Positions 8,649 to 17,152 of a stretch of DNA of 30,141 bases are shown piece after piece (position 1 is the stretch's first letter; every line of letters begins with the position of its first letter). The translations under genes were made by a program, and so were the position numbers. The notes beneath the pieces are model-generated. The model saw nothing but the letters and a program-made list of their open reading frames with translations. It searched no databases and was not told the DNA's origin. This stretch comes from Candidatus Poribacteria bacterium (GTDB taxonomy: Bacteria; Poribacteria; WGA-4E; UBA9662): contig PACG01000079.1 of the NCBI GenBank assembly GCA_002699335.1, forward strand, positions 8,841 to 38,981. Direction: 5' to 3'.

Positions 8649-9938
8649 GTTAGAGTCTGAGGCCAGAAGATTAGCAACAGCCTTAGCCGCCAGGGACGCA
8701 TCCTGCAAATAACTCGGCGGGTTGCCCACCTGTGCTTCTCCTGCCACTTTTTCGACTAGCGATTTGGGATCCCCTCCTGCCCATTGGACGATCTGTCGAT
8801 CCACTAACTCCTGATAGATCTGATCCTGTTTTCGGTAGCGCCATTCGGCTTGAGTCCGATCCACCTTCAGTATCAGGACAGGTTTCCCACTACTGGCCGC
8901 TTCACAGACCATTGAAAAGCTATCTTCGGTCACCAGAATAAGATCGGCGTAAGCCAAAATATGCTCAACTTTAAAACCCTGACTGTCAGCCAATTGTTGA
9001 TGAGCAAAAATAGCGATCGGAAAATGATCTAGCTGATTTCTTGTGGTAGTGGCAATTAGATCCGCGACTTCGATCGGTGTTCGACGAGAAGTGCTGAGCA
9101 ACAATTGCCATCCACCGGTGGATATTAATTGGGCCAATGATTGAAGTAGGTTGATAGCCGTGTGGTAAGCGATCGTATAGTAACGGTCTGTACCACCAAT
9201 TAGCAGGCCGATTTTAGGTCGGCCCGGTGACAGATACTGATGGTCTTCAAGCTGAAAAGTGGCGAGTCTGGCAGGCGTAATTCGGTTGGGAACACCCAGA
9301 GTTCTGCAAACATTACTGTGTTCTGGCTGATGCCAATACATTCTGGGTAGAATTGCCAGATCAAAGTGAGAGATACCGAGTGGAGAGGGATAGCGGCAGG
9401 TAACAGTTTTAGCCCCTAGCAGCTGGCCCAGCAAAAGATTGATGGGCGCAACGGAAGATCCGGTCGATAAGATCAAGTCGACTGACTCCAGTCGCTGCAG
9501 TTGGCCCAGCGATTCGGCAGTTACCGCAGTGGCTAACAGACACCGAATCAAGCCCTTCTTTAGTGGAATCAGGCCTACTATTCGCGTAACGATTCGCAAC
9601 AAGTTATCTCGCCACTTGCGCCGGAAAGAAACCTCTACCAGTCGATGGTTGCAGTTTTCGAGATGGTCCACGATACCCAGCGACTGGTTGTAGTGCCCCG
9701 GCTTACCATCACTTAGGATAACAATCTGTTTTACGTTTTTTGGGATTTCAGGGTCCGCATTAAGATCTATCTCTATATTGTAGGCACAAAAAAAGCCCCA
9801 ATACGGGGCGTGACGATATTGAGGGTTGAAAAGTTTACCGTTATTGCTTAATTTCGACTCACTTAATGGCCAGCCTAGGGGTAAAGGTATCTCTATTTTG
9901 AAATAGCTTCTAATTTCCTGTAATTCCTCCAAATACAA
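8613..9938 (-). CDS. ELM1/GtrOC1-like putative nucleoside-diphosphate-sugar epimerase or glycosyltransferase; start unclear
   Basis: The conserved domain begins at about residue 67 with QIVILSDGKPGHYNQSLG, the hallmark of the ELM1/GtrOC1-like (DUF1022-type) family. Further matches are DLILSTGSSVAPINLLLGQ, IGLLIGGTDRYY and LVTEDSFSMVCEAASSGKP. The family has a glycosyltransferase-B-like fold and is linked to lipopolysaccharide-type glycan synthesis; biochemical role is unproven. The frame can only be opened by TTG at 9938 or 9932, neither with a ribosome-binding site. Its first ~55 residues continue a TPR-protein fossil and cross a strong terminator hairpin (9788-9809). No ATG, GTG or TTG lies between that hairpin and the conserved domain. 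Either a rare start such as ATA or ATT is used, or the original start has been lost. The tail overlaps holA by 36 bases. Confidence 0.75.
   Translation of the reverse strand: MYLEELQEIRSYFKIEIPLPLGWPLSESKLSNNGKLFNPQYRHAPYWGFFCAYNIEIDLNADPEIPKNVKQIVILSDGKPGHYNQSLGIVDHLENCNHRLVEVSFRRKWRDNLLRIVTRIVGLIPLKKGLIRCLLATAVTAESLGQLQRLESVDLILSTGSSVAPINLLLGQLLGAKTVTCRYPSPLGISHFDLAILPRMYWHQPEHSNVCRTLGVPNRITPARLATFQLEDHQYLSPGRPKIGLLIGGTDRYYTIAYHTAINLLQSLAQLISTGGWQLLLSTSRRTPIEVADLIATTTRNQLDHFPIAIFAHQQLADSQGFKVEHILAYADLILVTEDSFSMVCEAASSGKPVLILKVDRTQAEWRYRKQDQIYQELVDRQIVQWAGGDPKSLVEKVAGEAQVGNPPSYLQDASLAAKAVANLLASDSNLTTRTENRSTT
9788..9809 (-). terminator. Strong intrinsic terminator inside the ELM1-like reading frame
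   Basis: Read on the minus strand, GCCCC, a five-base loop GTATT and GGGGC are followed by seven T residues. This is a textbook Rho-independent terminator. It lies downstream of the TPR fossil and about 50 bases upstream of the conserved ELM1-like domain, so it probably ended the old TPR transcript. If active, the ELM1-like gene must be transcribed from within the next 50-odd bases or by read-through. Confidence 0.85.
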
Positions 9939-10639
9939 TTGATTGTTCGGCTCGGTCTATAAAGCCTGTAAAAGATACTTCTCTGCCTCTACGTATCGAC
10001 CGGTATAATGTAGACCCAAGCCAATCAGTTGAAGAAGAGACCTAAATTTGACTCCAGTTGTGCCGCGATTCGTACCAGTGAAATCGCCACATCTAAGTGA
10101 ATCCGGCATCAATACATAACTGTACAAGTTTGGCGTAGGCTCAGGTCTTTGGGTTGTAGCTAGATAAACCTTTCAATACGATTCCGCCGCTGTTTCCAAC
10201 CCTCCCCCGCTCAGCCGGAACCGCCGCTAAAATCAAGTGAGCTCTCACGAAATCGGACTGCAGAGATACCGCCTTTTAATAGATAACAATAGTCTCGGCT
10301 AGTTGTTGTTTTACGTAGACAATCCTCAAGCCGTACTTAGGAAAGATCAGGTTACGATTGTCAGGTGCGTTGGTAGTGTTTCTTTGCACCACCTAACTAT
10401 TGTTAACGCGAGGCTATTTACCCTAATACGGCGTGTGCTTCCGCTAGTTTGGGATTAAGATCCAGTGCCTTATAATAGCTTTCCGCCCATCCCGGTATTG
10501 TTTCCATTATATATAGGTACCCTAATTTTAATGCAGGCTTCAGCACAAGCAGAATCTCTTACAGAGTACGATCATAACGCTGTTGAGCCTACTTTATACC
10601 TTTTTGTATTTCAGGTGGTAAGTTGTTTCCAGGTTCCAT
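9830..10639 (-). pseudogene. Decayed tetratricopeptide-repeat protein
   Basis: TPR-type sequence can be followed on the minus strand across stops and frame changes. It starts at an ATG (10639) giving MEPGNNLPPEIQKGIK, then a stop, then AQQRYDRTL. A near-perfect TPR helix pair follows at about 10495-10430: AESYYKALDLNPKLAEAHAV, then a stop. Later come KAVSLQSDFVRAHLILAAV (around 10270-10215), KLVQLCIDAGF, and finally LLQLIGLGLHYTGRYVEAEK plus YLLQAL with a TAG, then TEPNNQLYLEELQEI. That last piece runs in frame into the ELM1-like reading frame. TPR proteins are protein-interaction scaffolds; the partner is unknown. The original 5' extent is uncertain. Confidence 0.8.
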
Positions 10640-11039
10640 TTTCTTTTACCCCATACAGTTGTGTACTCTTTGCCGATGTAATTGTAGTTCTCTTTTCGGA
10701 TAGCAGTCAATTAGCAAGTGATATTTCTCTGGTTCGGAGAAAGATAATGTCTTCCGAATACAAGGCGACAGCCGTTGACGCAATGTGCTATATCAACCGT
10801 TCACTTGATTCTTTTCCGCTGTCTCTTTGTCCATACAACGATGCGTTGTCTCAGGAAAGGTTTGCCCAAGATCACTGAAACCCGGCCTTTGCTTGTAGCT
10901 CAATGGTATCTGCTTCCGCCAACACTACCTCCGATCTCCCGCGGACAATCTCCGTGAACAGAACCTAAACATTAAGTGGCGCCTCGAATATATCTGTGAG
11001 GACCAGGCCATTCCAAAGTGCCTCTCGTTTTAACCGGAT
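10640..11039. other. Intergenic stretch with no recognised gene
   Basis: Both strands were read. A plus-strand open frame at 10465-10878 overlaps the TPR fossil antisense and has no protein-like features. No promoter or terminator of good quality is visible. The stretch is best taken as decayed sequence between two pseudogenes. Confidence 0.45.
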
Positions 11040-11740
11040 TTTGGATGTCTACGGGGGGTAGAATTCGATATGGACATCATATGGCCTGAAGATCAGCCAC
11101 CCAGTGTGTCCATTCTCTAACCGCCCCGGAGCAGATTGGCAACCTCGTTGTCCTTCATCTTTCGGGTGGTCTGAACGCGAAGAGAATCGAGTGGTACCAC
11201 GCGATGGCCGATGCTAACCGCAACATTGAAGATGCAGAGCGTGACCGAAAGCCACATGAACTGCGTTCGGTTCTTTGATGAGATGATGGGGCGAGAACTC
11301 GGGCATCCGACCGGGCTCGGTTACAACGCTGTAGAGATGGTTAACCAAGACATGTTTAGGGAGTTTGTTGTTCCTTACTATTTGAAGATATGGAAAGCGT
11401 ATCCTGGTCCTCGCGGATTCCATAACTGTGGACAGAACGAGCACCTGCTCAACCTCATCAGGGATGAATTGCGAATCACATCACACAACAGTTTCGGGTT
11501 CTGTGTCGATCCAGCGGTTCTGGCCGACAAGATGTCGGGGCGCGTCGTTTTGCGAGAAGGGCCGGATCCTTTCTTCATCAAGTCGGAATCTCGGGATGAT
11601 ATCGTTGGCATTCCGCGGAAGCACATCACAATGCTGGGTATGCACAGAGGTTTCATCCTGAGTTGTGGCGGCGGCGCAGCACCAGGTACGCCCTAGACAA
11701 CTACCACGCTCTTGTCTAGGGCTATGTAATGAAGGACTGA
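11040..11740 (+). pseudogene. Decayed uroporphyrinogen decarboxylase (URO-D)-like protein
   Basis: The best-preserved piece (11230-11696) contains VTESHMNCVRFFDEMMGREL, FREFVVPYYLKIWKAYPGPR, FHNCGQNEHLLNLIRDELRI and GFILSCGGGAAPGTP. These match the C-terminal half of URO-D-fold proteins (the branch related to methyltransferases and sugar-gene-cluster homologues rather than haem-pathway HemE). Upstream pieces in other frames include FDMDIIWPEDQPPSV near 11070 and EWYHAMADANRNIEDAE near 11190, so at least one frameshift lies near 11220. After the stop at 11694 the protein continues one frame over as ALDNYHALV (to 11716), a single-base lesion. No intact start is visible and the N-terminal half is largely unreadable. 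Confidence 0.82.
11691..11721. repeat. Perfect 10-bp inverted repeat
   Basis: CCCTAGACAA (11691-11700) and TTGTCTAGGG (11712-11721) are perfect inverse complements with an 11-base spacer. It lies at the 3' end of the URO-D-like fossil exactly where its frame breaks. No T-tract follows, so a terminator is unlikely; it may be chance, a protein-binding site or a remnant of an insertion. Confidence 0.6.
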
Positions 11741-12180
11741 CGGTTACCAACCATGACTAGAGCCGCGCGGTTAACGTTCACGTTATTCCTTCGGCGAGGT
11801 CTAACTTTCACAGAACTGCTTCTAATGAAGGCCGGAGAATGAATGAGCATAACCGGACATCAAAGACCTAGTAAGAAGATAATAGCATTCGAGGTTATTC
11901 GACAACCTACAAAATCAGGTGGATCTGCAGTCAGGTGATGATTTCGCTCAGAGCCAATGGGCATTATAGTGAGGGATGAAGAACCAAATAGCTCCAATCT
12001 GATTTTTATTTTATCTACAATGAGAGTGTCCTGCTGACCAAACAAGAGACTTTTTGACGCATGGTATTGTTGAAACCTGCAATCTAATTGGTCTGATCAG
12101 TCCCCTTTCCAACAGTTGGATGTCGTTTTTTTGAGGACAATTTGGTTCGCAGACCAGAAACGGTAGCACAAACAGCACAT
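11741..12180. other. Gene-poor stretch between URO-D and transposase fossils
   Basis: No intact gene is recognised. A minus-strand 61-codon open frame at 11860-12045 has no recognisable motif. If the IS5-type fossil at 12181-12264 once extended downstream, its C-terminal half would have lain here, but I could not read it. Confidence 0.4.
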
Positions 12181-12264
12181 TGGCTGATCATAGCCTTTAT
12201 CCAAACACAAACGTTGCTCTTTCTCTGGACTACCCTCAATACCAACGACGACGGCGACCAAGAT
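12181..12264 (-). pseudogene. Fossil of an IS5-type transposase
   Basis: A 28-codon minus-strand segment reads ILVAVVVGIEGSPEKEQRLC followed by LDKGYDQP. This matches the conserved core of IS5-type DDE transposases, where an acidic spacer is followed by (Q)HLCLDKGYD, the Asp being the second catalytic residue. A TAG stop sits directly upstream in frame (12265-12267), and flanking sequence cannot be followed for more than a few residues. No terminal inverted repeats were found. This is a scrap of a dead element, not an active insertion sequence. Confidence 0.62.
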
Positions 12265-12533
12265 CTATGACCTCGGTCGCTGGGATGTGGTTGGCCTGGC
12301 GAAAGTATATACGGCCTTGAGCGGTAGGTTTAGGCTAAGATCGGTTGCAATCAGGCGGTATCGGGAATTCGCCAGATCGTTTCTAAGGGTATTGTAACCG
12401 CTTTTTTCTTATGTACCATAATGTTACTTCTCGGCCAGGGGGTTGTTTTCTCAGCAAAGGAATAACGTCCCTTAAGGGGTTTTGAGATCGTTTCTTAGCC
12501 GAAAGAGTTACGAAACTTTTCACTTGATTTAAA

Positions 12534-13733
12534 TCAGGGACGTGTTGGCGATCCGTCAGGCAAACGCGTTTGGGTCCACTGGATCACTTCGTCTTGGCAT
12601 GGGTATTTAGCAGCCAAATCTTCGTTAACATCCATTCCTAGTCCCGGTTGCGAGTTAGGATACATATAGCCGTTTCTAACTTCGGGCAAGCCCGGGAAAA
12701 TCTCATAGACCAGGTCAGAAAATCGGCACCATTCTTGAACCCCAAAATTGGGAGCCCATAAATCCAGGTGCAAGTTAGCGGCATGACCTACCGGCGAGGT
12801 GTCGCCCGGCCCATGCCATGCCGTTCGAATACCGTACATATTAGCGTGAATGGCCGCATTACGAGCGGGCGTGATTCCTCCCATTTGGCTGACATGCATA
12901 CGGAGAAAATCGATTAATTTCCCGGCAATCAGTGGTTGCCATTCTCTGGGGTGATTAAACAATTCACCCATAGCAATCGGCGTAGCACACTGTTGTCGTA
13001 TATGGGCAAACCATTCCAGGTCTTCCGGTGCCAGCGGATCTTCTAAGAAGAATAACTTAAACTGTTCCACATCTTTGGCGAATTGTACCGCATCAATAGG
13101 TTGCAATCGCTCATGGATGTCGTGTAACAACTCGACTGCATCGCCAATCTCCTGTCGGACATACGCCATCATTCGCAACATGTTCCGACAGTATTCTCTC
13201 GGATCGAAGTATGCACCATCCAACGCTCCTTCAGGCTGAGTTATCTGAGACGTCTGCCCACCGTAACCACCCATCTGAATCCGAATATACCGATATCCTT
13301 GTTCCATAAACGATTGAACACTTTCGGCTACGCTTTCAGGCGAATTCCCACCTGCGTGACCATAGACGGCTGCTCCTTCCCGACATTTCCCGCCCAGTAA
13401 ATCGTAGACCGGTATACCGGCGGTCTTCCCTTTAATGTCCCAGAGGGCTTGATCTACCCCAGAAATGGCGTTGTTAAGCACGGGGCCATTCCGCCAATAT
13501 CCGTTGACCATTAACATTTGCCAGATTTCCTCAATCCGTGAAACTTCTCTACCAATCAGAAACGGCTTGAGATGTTTTTCCACTGCTGTCACCACAGCCC
13601 GAAACCGCTGGGTGAAGGTTGCACAACCCAACCCATACAACCCAGGCTGAGAGGTCGTAATTTTGACGACTACTAAACGAGAACCCGCAGGTTGGGTTGT
13701 AATGGTTTTTATATCTTCAATGGTAACGGACAT
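12534..13733 (-). CDS. Enolase-superfamily dehydratase, ManD/RspA-like (mandelate racemase/muconate lactonizing family)
   Basis: A 399-residue cytoplasmic sugar-acid dehydratase candidate. The N-terminal capping domain runs to about residue 115 (GVDQALWDIKGKTAGIPVYD, then LLGG). The barrel carries the three expected Mg ligands, Asp205 (LLHDIHERL), Glu231 (FLEDPL) and Glu257 (MGELF). Also present are HIS307 (AWHGPGDTSPVGHAA) and Glu334 (VQEW), each spaced as in D-mannonate/D-gluconate dehydratases of the ManD subgroup. Substrate could be D-mannonate, D-gluconate or another acid sugar, and many ManD relatives have very low activity, so function is inferred only. The start ATG is preceded by AGGGAG. 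It has its own promoter at 13789-13817 and stands alone among pseudogenes. Confidence 0.9.
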   Translation of the reverse strand: MSVTIEDIKTITTQPAGSRLVVVKITTSQPGLYGLGCATFTQRFRAVVTAVEKHLKPFLIGREVSRIEEIWQMLMVNGYWRNGPVLNNAISGVDQALWDIKGKTAGIPVYDLLGGKCREGAAVYGHAGGNSPESVAESVQSFMEQGYRYIRIQMGGYGGQTSQITQPEGALDGAYFDPREYCRNMLRMMAYVRQEIGDAVELLHDIHERLQPIDAVQFAKDVEQFKLFFLEDPLAPEDLEWFAHIRQQCATPIAMGELFNHPREWQPLIAGKLIDFLRMHVSQMGGITPARNAAIHANMYGIRTAWHGPGDTSPVGHAANLHLDLWAPNFGVQEWCRFSDLVYEIFPGLPEVRNGYMYPNSQPGLGMDVNEDLAAKYPCQDEVIQWTQTRLPDGSPTRP

Positions 13734-13788
13734 CTCTCGACTCCCTAGCTAACATTCCAAATTATAGAAGGCTTTAATATATTTCACC

Positions 13789-13817
13789 ATTCTATCAGGA
13801 ATCGGTATAAACTGCAA
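13789..13817 (-). promoter_or_regulatory. Sigma-70-type promoter of the ManD-like gene
   Basis: On the minus strand TTGCAG (13817-13812) and TAGAAT (13794-13789) are separated by 17 bases, about 55 bases upstream of the start codon. Confidence 0.6.
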
Positions 13818-13987
13818 ACTATTAAGTTTTTAGCCTTATGGTTGCTTTATCGTAGTTTTCTGCCAAGATGACAGGCAAACTTTAAACTAACTTATAAACT
13901 GATGAGATAAAAGCGATTATTTACTTCCTATATTCTTGCACCGGTAACCACGAAGGGATTGCCTGCCCTTTGCCTGCTAATTAACCC

Positions 13988-14276
13988 TTAATTCTTAAGT
14001 CCCAACTGACTGATTCCTACCGGAAGGTCAGGAACTAGTTCTCTGATCTGAGCCACCAGTTGAGTAGCCTGGAATGGTTTGCTCAGGTATCCGTCCATCC
14101 CCGCTACTCGATATGGCTTGTCCCATCTACCATATCTGGTGTCTACCACCATAACCATCCATCTACGGTATTAGCAAATCCACCAGAATTAGATTTTATT
14201 TGCCCGGACAGAACATCTCGCCTACCGACTACTCAAGTCGAACTCGCCGTCGTGTGCTAATTGGACAACCTCTACG
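13988..14276 (-). pseudogene. Decayed response-regulator receiver domain
   Basis: The minus strand ends with AGMDGYLSKPFQATQLVAQI and then RELVPDLPVG, a stop following at 13990. This is the classic C-terminal half of a receiver domain, with the Lys of the SKPF motif. Upstream, in another frame, NLILVDLLIP, a TAG and MDGYGGRHQIW correspond to the phospho-acceptor region (LxLxDxxMPxMDG), where the Asp is readable but the chain is interrupted. Further upstream LAHDGEFDLS matches the segment before it. The AGMDGYLSKP form is typical of receiver domains at the end of hybrid histidine kinases. No kinase remnant was recognised upstream. Confidence 0.78.
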
Positions 14277-14918
14277 TAAACATGTGAAATAGTGTGTATG
14301 GAGAAATGAGGTTGCTGGATTACGAGGGAATCCTAAATGGGTGGAAGGGTGAGATAGTTTGTAACGTTGGTCGAGTCAACTATGATGGTGTTATAACTTC
14401 AGACTAGAGATAAACTGTGAGGTGAAAAAGAGATGCAATTGACAGTAGAAGTTCCGGCAGGACTGGATTCGAGGGGCAATTAATACTTCTACCGATACGA
14501 AGAGATGGCGTTTACCACCGGTTATTATTGGTGTTTAGCAAATGCCATCCGACCGATGAAATAGCACAACAACTCCGTACTGATATTCTGACGAGGCTAG
14601 AGATATTGAGCCGTCAACTAAACCTTTACCACTCGGCATTTGGAGTAGCGTATCGACGACTAGTTCCGCAAAAGGTAATTTTGCACGGCAACTGTCCAGG
14701 CGGAGGTGCAAATCGGTTGGTAAAGACCGACTTCAACCAAGAAGGATAGTTCTTGGGCCATCTCAAGAGATTGCGCCAGGCGGCATACTCGGAGGGGCGG
14801 TGAATCTTGGGTGACGATAACGATCCCCTTTATCTTCAGTAGAACCGGTAGAAGTCGAATTCCGTTCTTTAGGCGCAGGTCGTCGACCAGATGGATTTAC
14901 TGCCGCTGAAACCAATTT
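14277..14918. other. Stretch with one unrecognised open frame
   Basis: Apart from the open frame at 14426-14749 (listed separately), no gene, terminator or promoter of good quality was recognised between the receiver-domain fossil and the PhyH-HEAT gene. Confidence 0.4.
14426..14749 (+). pseudogene. Unrecognised open frame, probably a fossil
   Basis: A plus-strand frame of 107 codons stays open from a TGA at 14423 to the stop at 14747. It reads in a protein-like way: GQLILLPIRRDGVYHRLLLV, then HPTDEIAQQLRTDILTRLEI, then LSRQLNLYHSAFGVAYRRLV. The middle looks amphipathic and possibly coiled. The only start candidates are a TTG at 14528 inside the good region, or none upstream, so it is likely an internal piece of a decayed gene. 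I do not recognise the family. Confidence 0.3.
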
Positions 14919-16274
14919 TTAAAATGTACTATCCCGGGTGGTTAATGGACACCAACGTGAGGTTAGCAAGAAATTGAACATAGCGGTTTCTGATGCGGAG
15001 GTTCCGATTCGCCTTAAAGCCTCCAACGAATTAGCCCGCACATACCGGTTTTCGTCTTTCAGCGCGGTAATTAGACTCGGCATCGCGGACTCCGCCAATT
15101 CACCTAACCTAGCCAGCGCCAGCGAGGCATTTCGTTTGACCCACACATCATCGTCTTTTAGGTTCTCGGCCAGGGCGGAAACAGCAGTCGTCGAACGCTG
15201 CCCAACTAAGCCCAGAGCATCTGAACTCGCACGCCGGACAGCGGGATCATCGTCGACTGCAGTCTTAATCAGCTGGTCTAGCGCATCGGTAGCGTCTCTC
15301 CCCAGGTCACCGAGGGTTTCGATTCCAGAGATCCGAACTGCGGGATCCTCATGGGCTATTAGTTCTGCGACTAGATCAACAGCAGCCGCCCCCATTGCGG
15401 CTAGACCATAAGTGGCATTTTGGCGAGCGATTCCATCAGGATCCCTGACAGCGGAAAGGAGATCTGGAATCGCAGATTGCCCCATTTCACTCAATTGGTA
15501 GGCCGCCCGAATGGCCTGAGCCTCGTCTTGATGATGTAGATCCTGAATTGAGACGCTATCTCCGTTTGTTTTTCGAGATGGCTGTGGATCACTGGCCATA
15601 TGCCACCGCCACATAGCACTGTACAACGGATCATCAGTATCCCAGATTTTCCCGGATCCGGGCGCGGTTGCCTGATTCCGCGGGGACGGTTGTGGTTCCT
15701 CCATTCGGGTAAAGAGAAACTTGAGCATGTACCGCTTGTGGTTAGATTGGTTAGGCATGGCTCGATGCCAGAGATCGTAGTGAACGATCACAACGGTACC
15801 AGCTGCGCCGTGTAACGGGACTTCATCTGCCTCACCTGGACCTGCGTTCAGATAATGGCTACCGGGGGTCACACCTGTTGGACCAATTTCAACTGGCGTA
15901 TCTTGCGGATAGTAAAGGGCCATTGTCCAACGCGTATGGTGTCTCAGTTTACTCCAGGAGTCTTTATGTAGATTCTGCCCACTACTGCGAGGTCTATTGA
16001 GGTGGGGGTGCCGATGAGGGTGGACATAGTAATTAGGGCCGTTGATACTGGTTAGTGTACCATGAATCACCGGATCAGTAAAAATCTCCTGAATTTCAGG
16101 GATTCGCGGCACCATATTATTACCTGGATTGCCCTCCTTTTCAAATATAGTCTCCATTTTATCGAAGATCTGCTGATGCAACTCAGCAGGGCGGCTGCTT
16201 TTTAAGATGATATATCCGTTCTGGATATAAGACTGTAGTTGAGTATCAGTCAATAAGATGGATTGTTGGCTCAC
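14919..16274 (-). CDS. Phytanoyl-CoA dioxygenase (PhyH) family protein fused to HEAT repeats
   Basis: A 451-residue Fe(II)/2-oxoglutarate-dependent dioxygenase candidate. The catalytic domain (residues about 10-195) has the metal triad His103 and Asp105 (LHKDSW) and distal His170 (DLWHRAMPN); Arg181 is placed to bind 2-oxoglutarate. Residues about 245-435 are at least four HEAT-type helical repeats (for example IPDLLSAVRDPDGIARQNAT and AVSALAENLKDDDVWVKRNA), a protein-interaction platform. The tail SRWCPLTTRDSTF recurs, as I recall, in such fusions. Substrate is unknown. Translation starts at GTG 16274, four bases after a perfect AGGAGG (16284-16279). It lies 24 bases downstream of the phosphatase-like gene and is probably cotranscribed with it. 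Confidence 0.9.
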   Translation of the reverse strand: MSQQSILLTDTQLQSYIQNGYIILKSSRPAELHQQIFDKMETIFEKEGNPGNNMVPRIPEIQEIFTDPVIHGTLTSINGPNYYVHPHRHPHLNRPRSSGQNLHKDSWSKLRHHTRWTMALYYPQDTPVEIGPTGVTPGSHYLNAGPGEADEVPLHGAAGTVVIVHYDLWHRAMPNQSNHKRYMLKFLFTRMEEPQPSPRNQATAPGSGKIWDTDDPLYSAMWRWHMASDPQPSRKTNGDSVSIQDLHHQDEAQAIRAAYQLSEMGQSAIPDLLSAVRDPDGIARQNATYGLAAMGAAAVDLVAELIAHEDPAVRISGIETLGDLGRDATDALDQLIKTAVDDDPAVRRASSDALGLVGQRSTTAVSALAENLKDDDVWVKRNASLALARLGELAESAMPSLITALKDENRYVRANSLEALRRIGTSASETAMFNFLLTSRWCPLTTRDSTF

Positions 16275-16298
16275 TGTGCCTCCTAATCTAACCAGGTG

Positions 16299-17099
16299 CT
16301 AATTTTCAAAAATGCGAGCGGGAATTTGTCCTTCGTAACCTTTAGGAATAGGGGTGTCGAAGGCGTGTAAGATAATAGAGGCTGTATCCTTGATTGAGAT
16401 CGGTTGGTCCAGTTCTATACCCCGGGCGATACTTGGCCCACGAACACTCCAAAAAATTTCCAAACATTCGGGTTCGTCACCACCGTGCCCTGTACCAAAT
16501 CCACCATGGTCTGAAATGATCAGAATCAGGCTTTCTGAGTAGACATCTGCATCTTGGATAGCCTGTATTACCACACCAACCTCGTCGTCGGTTTTTTCGA
16601 TTTGTTGCAGATATTTTTTACTGCCATAACCTTCCCGATGTCCGGCTGCATCAATATCATCCAGTTGCATGAAAAACAGATCAGGTGGAGATTGCCGAAT
16701 ATAGTTGGCAGCTGTTTGAACCAGTTCTGAATCGGGTTGGGAAACCCGATGGCAATCGATAGACTGTTCGATAATGTATTGATTAATCGGATTCCAACAA
16801 CTGAAGACAGCGCAGGTGCGGTTGGGTTGTGCCCGTTGTAAAACTTTCAGAAAGGAGGGAAAAGGAACGTCCTCTTGGATCGGGTTGGCGTCGCTGATTT
16901 GATGAACAGTGGCTTCGACCCCATGCAACAATGCACCCCAATTCTGGAAACTGGCACTTGGCACTACGGCTTGCGCAAGATAGGTAAAAACACCATTCTC
17001 AATTACGGCATCGATATTAGGAGTCTTGGCTAACTTGACGGCTGACCCCATAGCACCATCAATTCCAATCACAAAAACTCTTTTGGGTCTATTTGACAT
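16299..17099 (-). CDS. Alkaline-phosphatase-superfamily metal-dependent hydrolase (nucleotide pyrophosphatase/phosphodiesterase-like)
   Basis: A 266-residue two-metal hydrolase. Ligands expected of the superfamily are present: Asp14 (VIGIDGAMG), a nucleophile region at PSASFQNW (Ser48 or Ser50), Asp150 and His154 (DDIDAAGH), Asp197 and His198 (SDHGG) and His205 (GTGHGG). There is no signal peptide, so it probably acts in the cytoplasm. At 266 residues it is short for phosphodiesterases and compatible with a minimal core domain. The combination of a phosphatase-like enzyme directly before a PhyH dioxygenase suggests linked steps on one metabolite, but substrate is unknown. Ribosome-binding site is weak. 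Confidence 0.87.
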   Translation of the reverse strand: MSNRPKRVFVIGIDGAMGSAVKLAKTPNIDAVIENGVFTYLAQAVVPSASFQNWGALLHGVEATVHQISDANPIQEDVPFPSFLKVLQRAQPNRTCAVFSCWNPINQYIIEQSIDCHRVSQPDSELVQTAANYIRQSPPDLFFMQLDDIDAAGHREGYGSKKYLQQIEKTDDEVGVVIQAIQDADVYSESLILIISDHGGFGTGHGGDEPECLEIFWSVRGPSIARGIELDQPISIKDTASIILHAFDTPIPKGYEGQIPARIFEN

Positions 17100-17152
17100 T
17101 TGCTGTCCGTGTGTCTGATTTTAGGGCAATCTATTACAACTAGCGGGATTTG

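Noticed and set aside
10465..10878. 137-codon plus-strand open frame
   Set aside because: It runs antisense to the TPR fossil and shows no signal or domain pattern beyond chance hydrophobicity.
10885..10960. Sequence TGTAGCTCAATGGTA resembling a tRNA D-arm
   Set aside because: No GGTTCGAATCC-type T-loop or matching acceptor stem follows at tRNA spacing, so a tRNA gene is not supported.
12445..12500. CCCTTAAGGGG followed by TTTT, terminator-like
   Set aside because: The arms form a palindrome without a loop and lie on the far side of the minus-strand gene with no plus-strand gene before it, so an active terminator is not supported.
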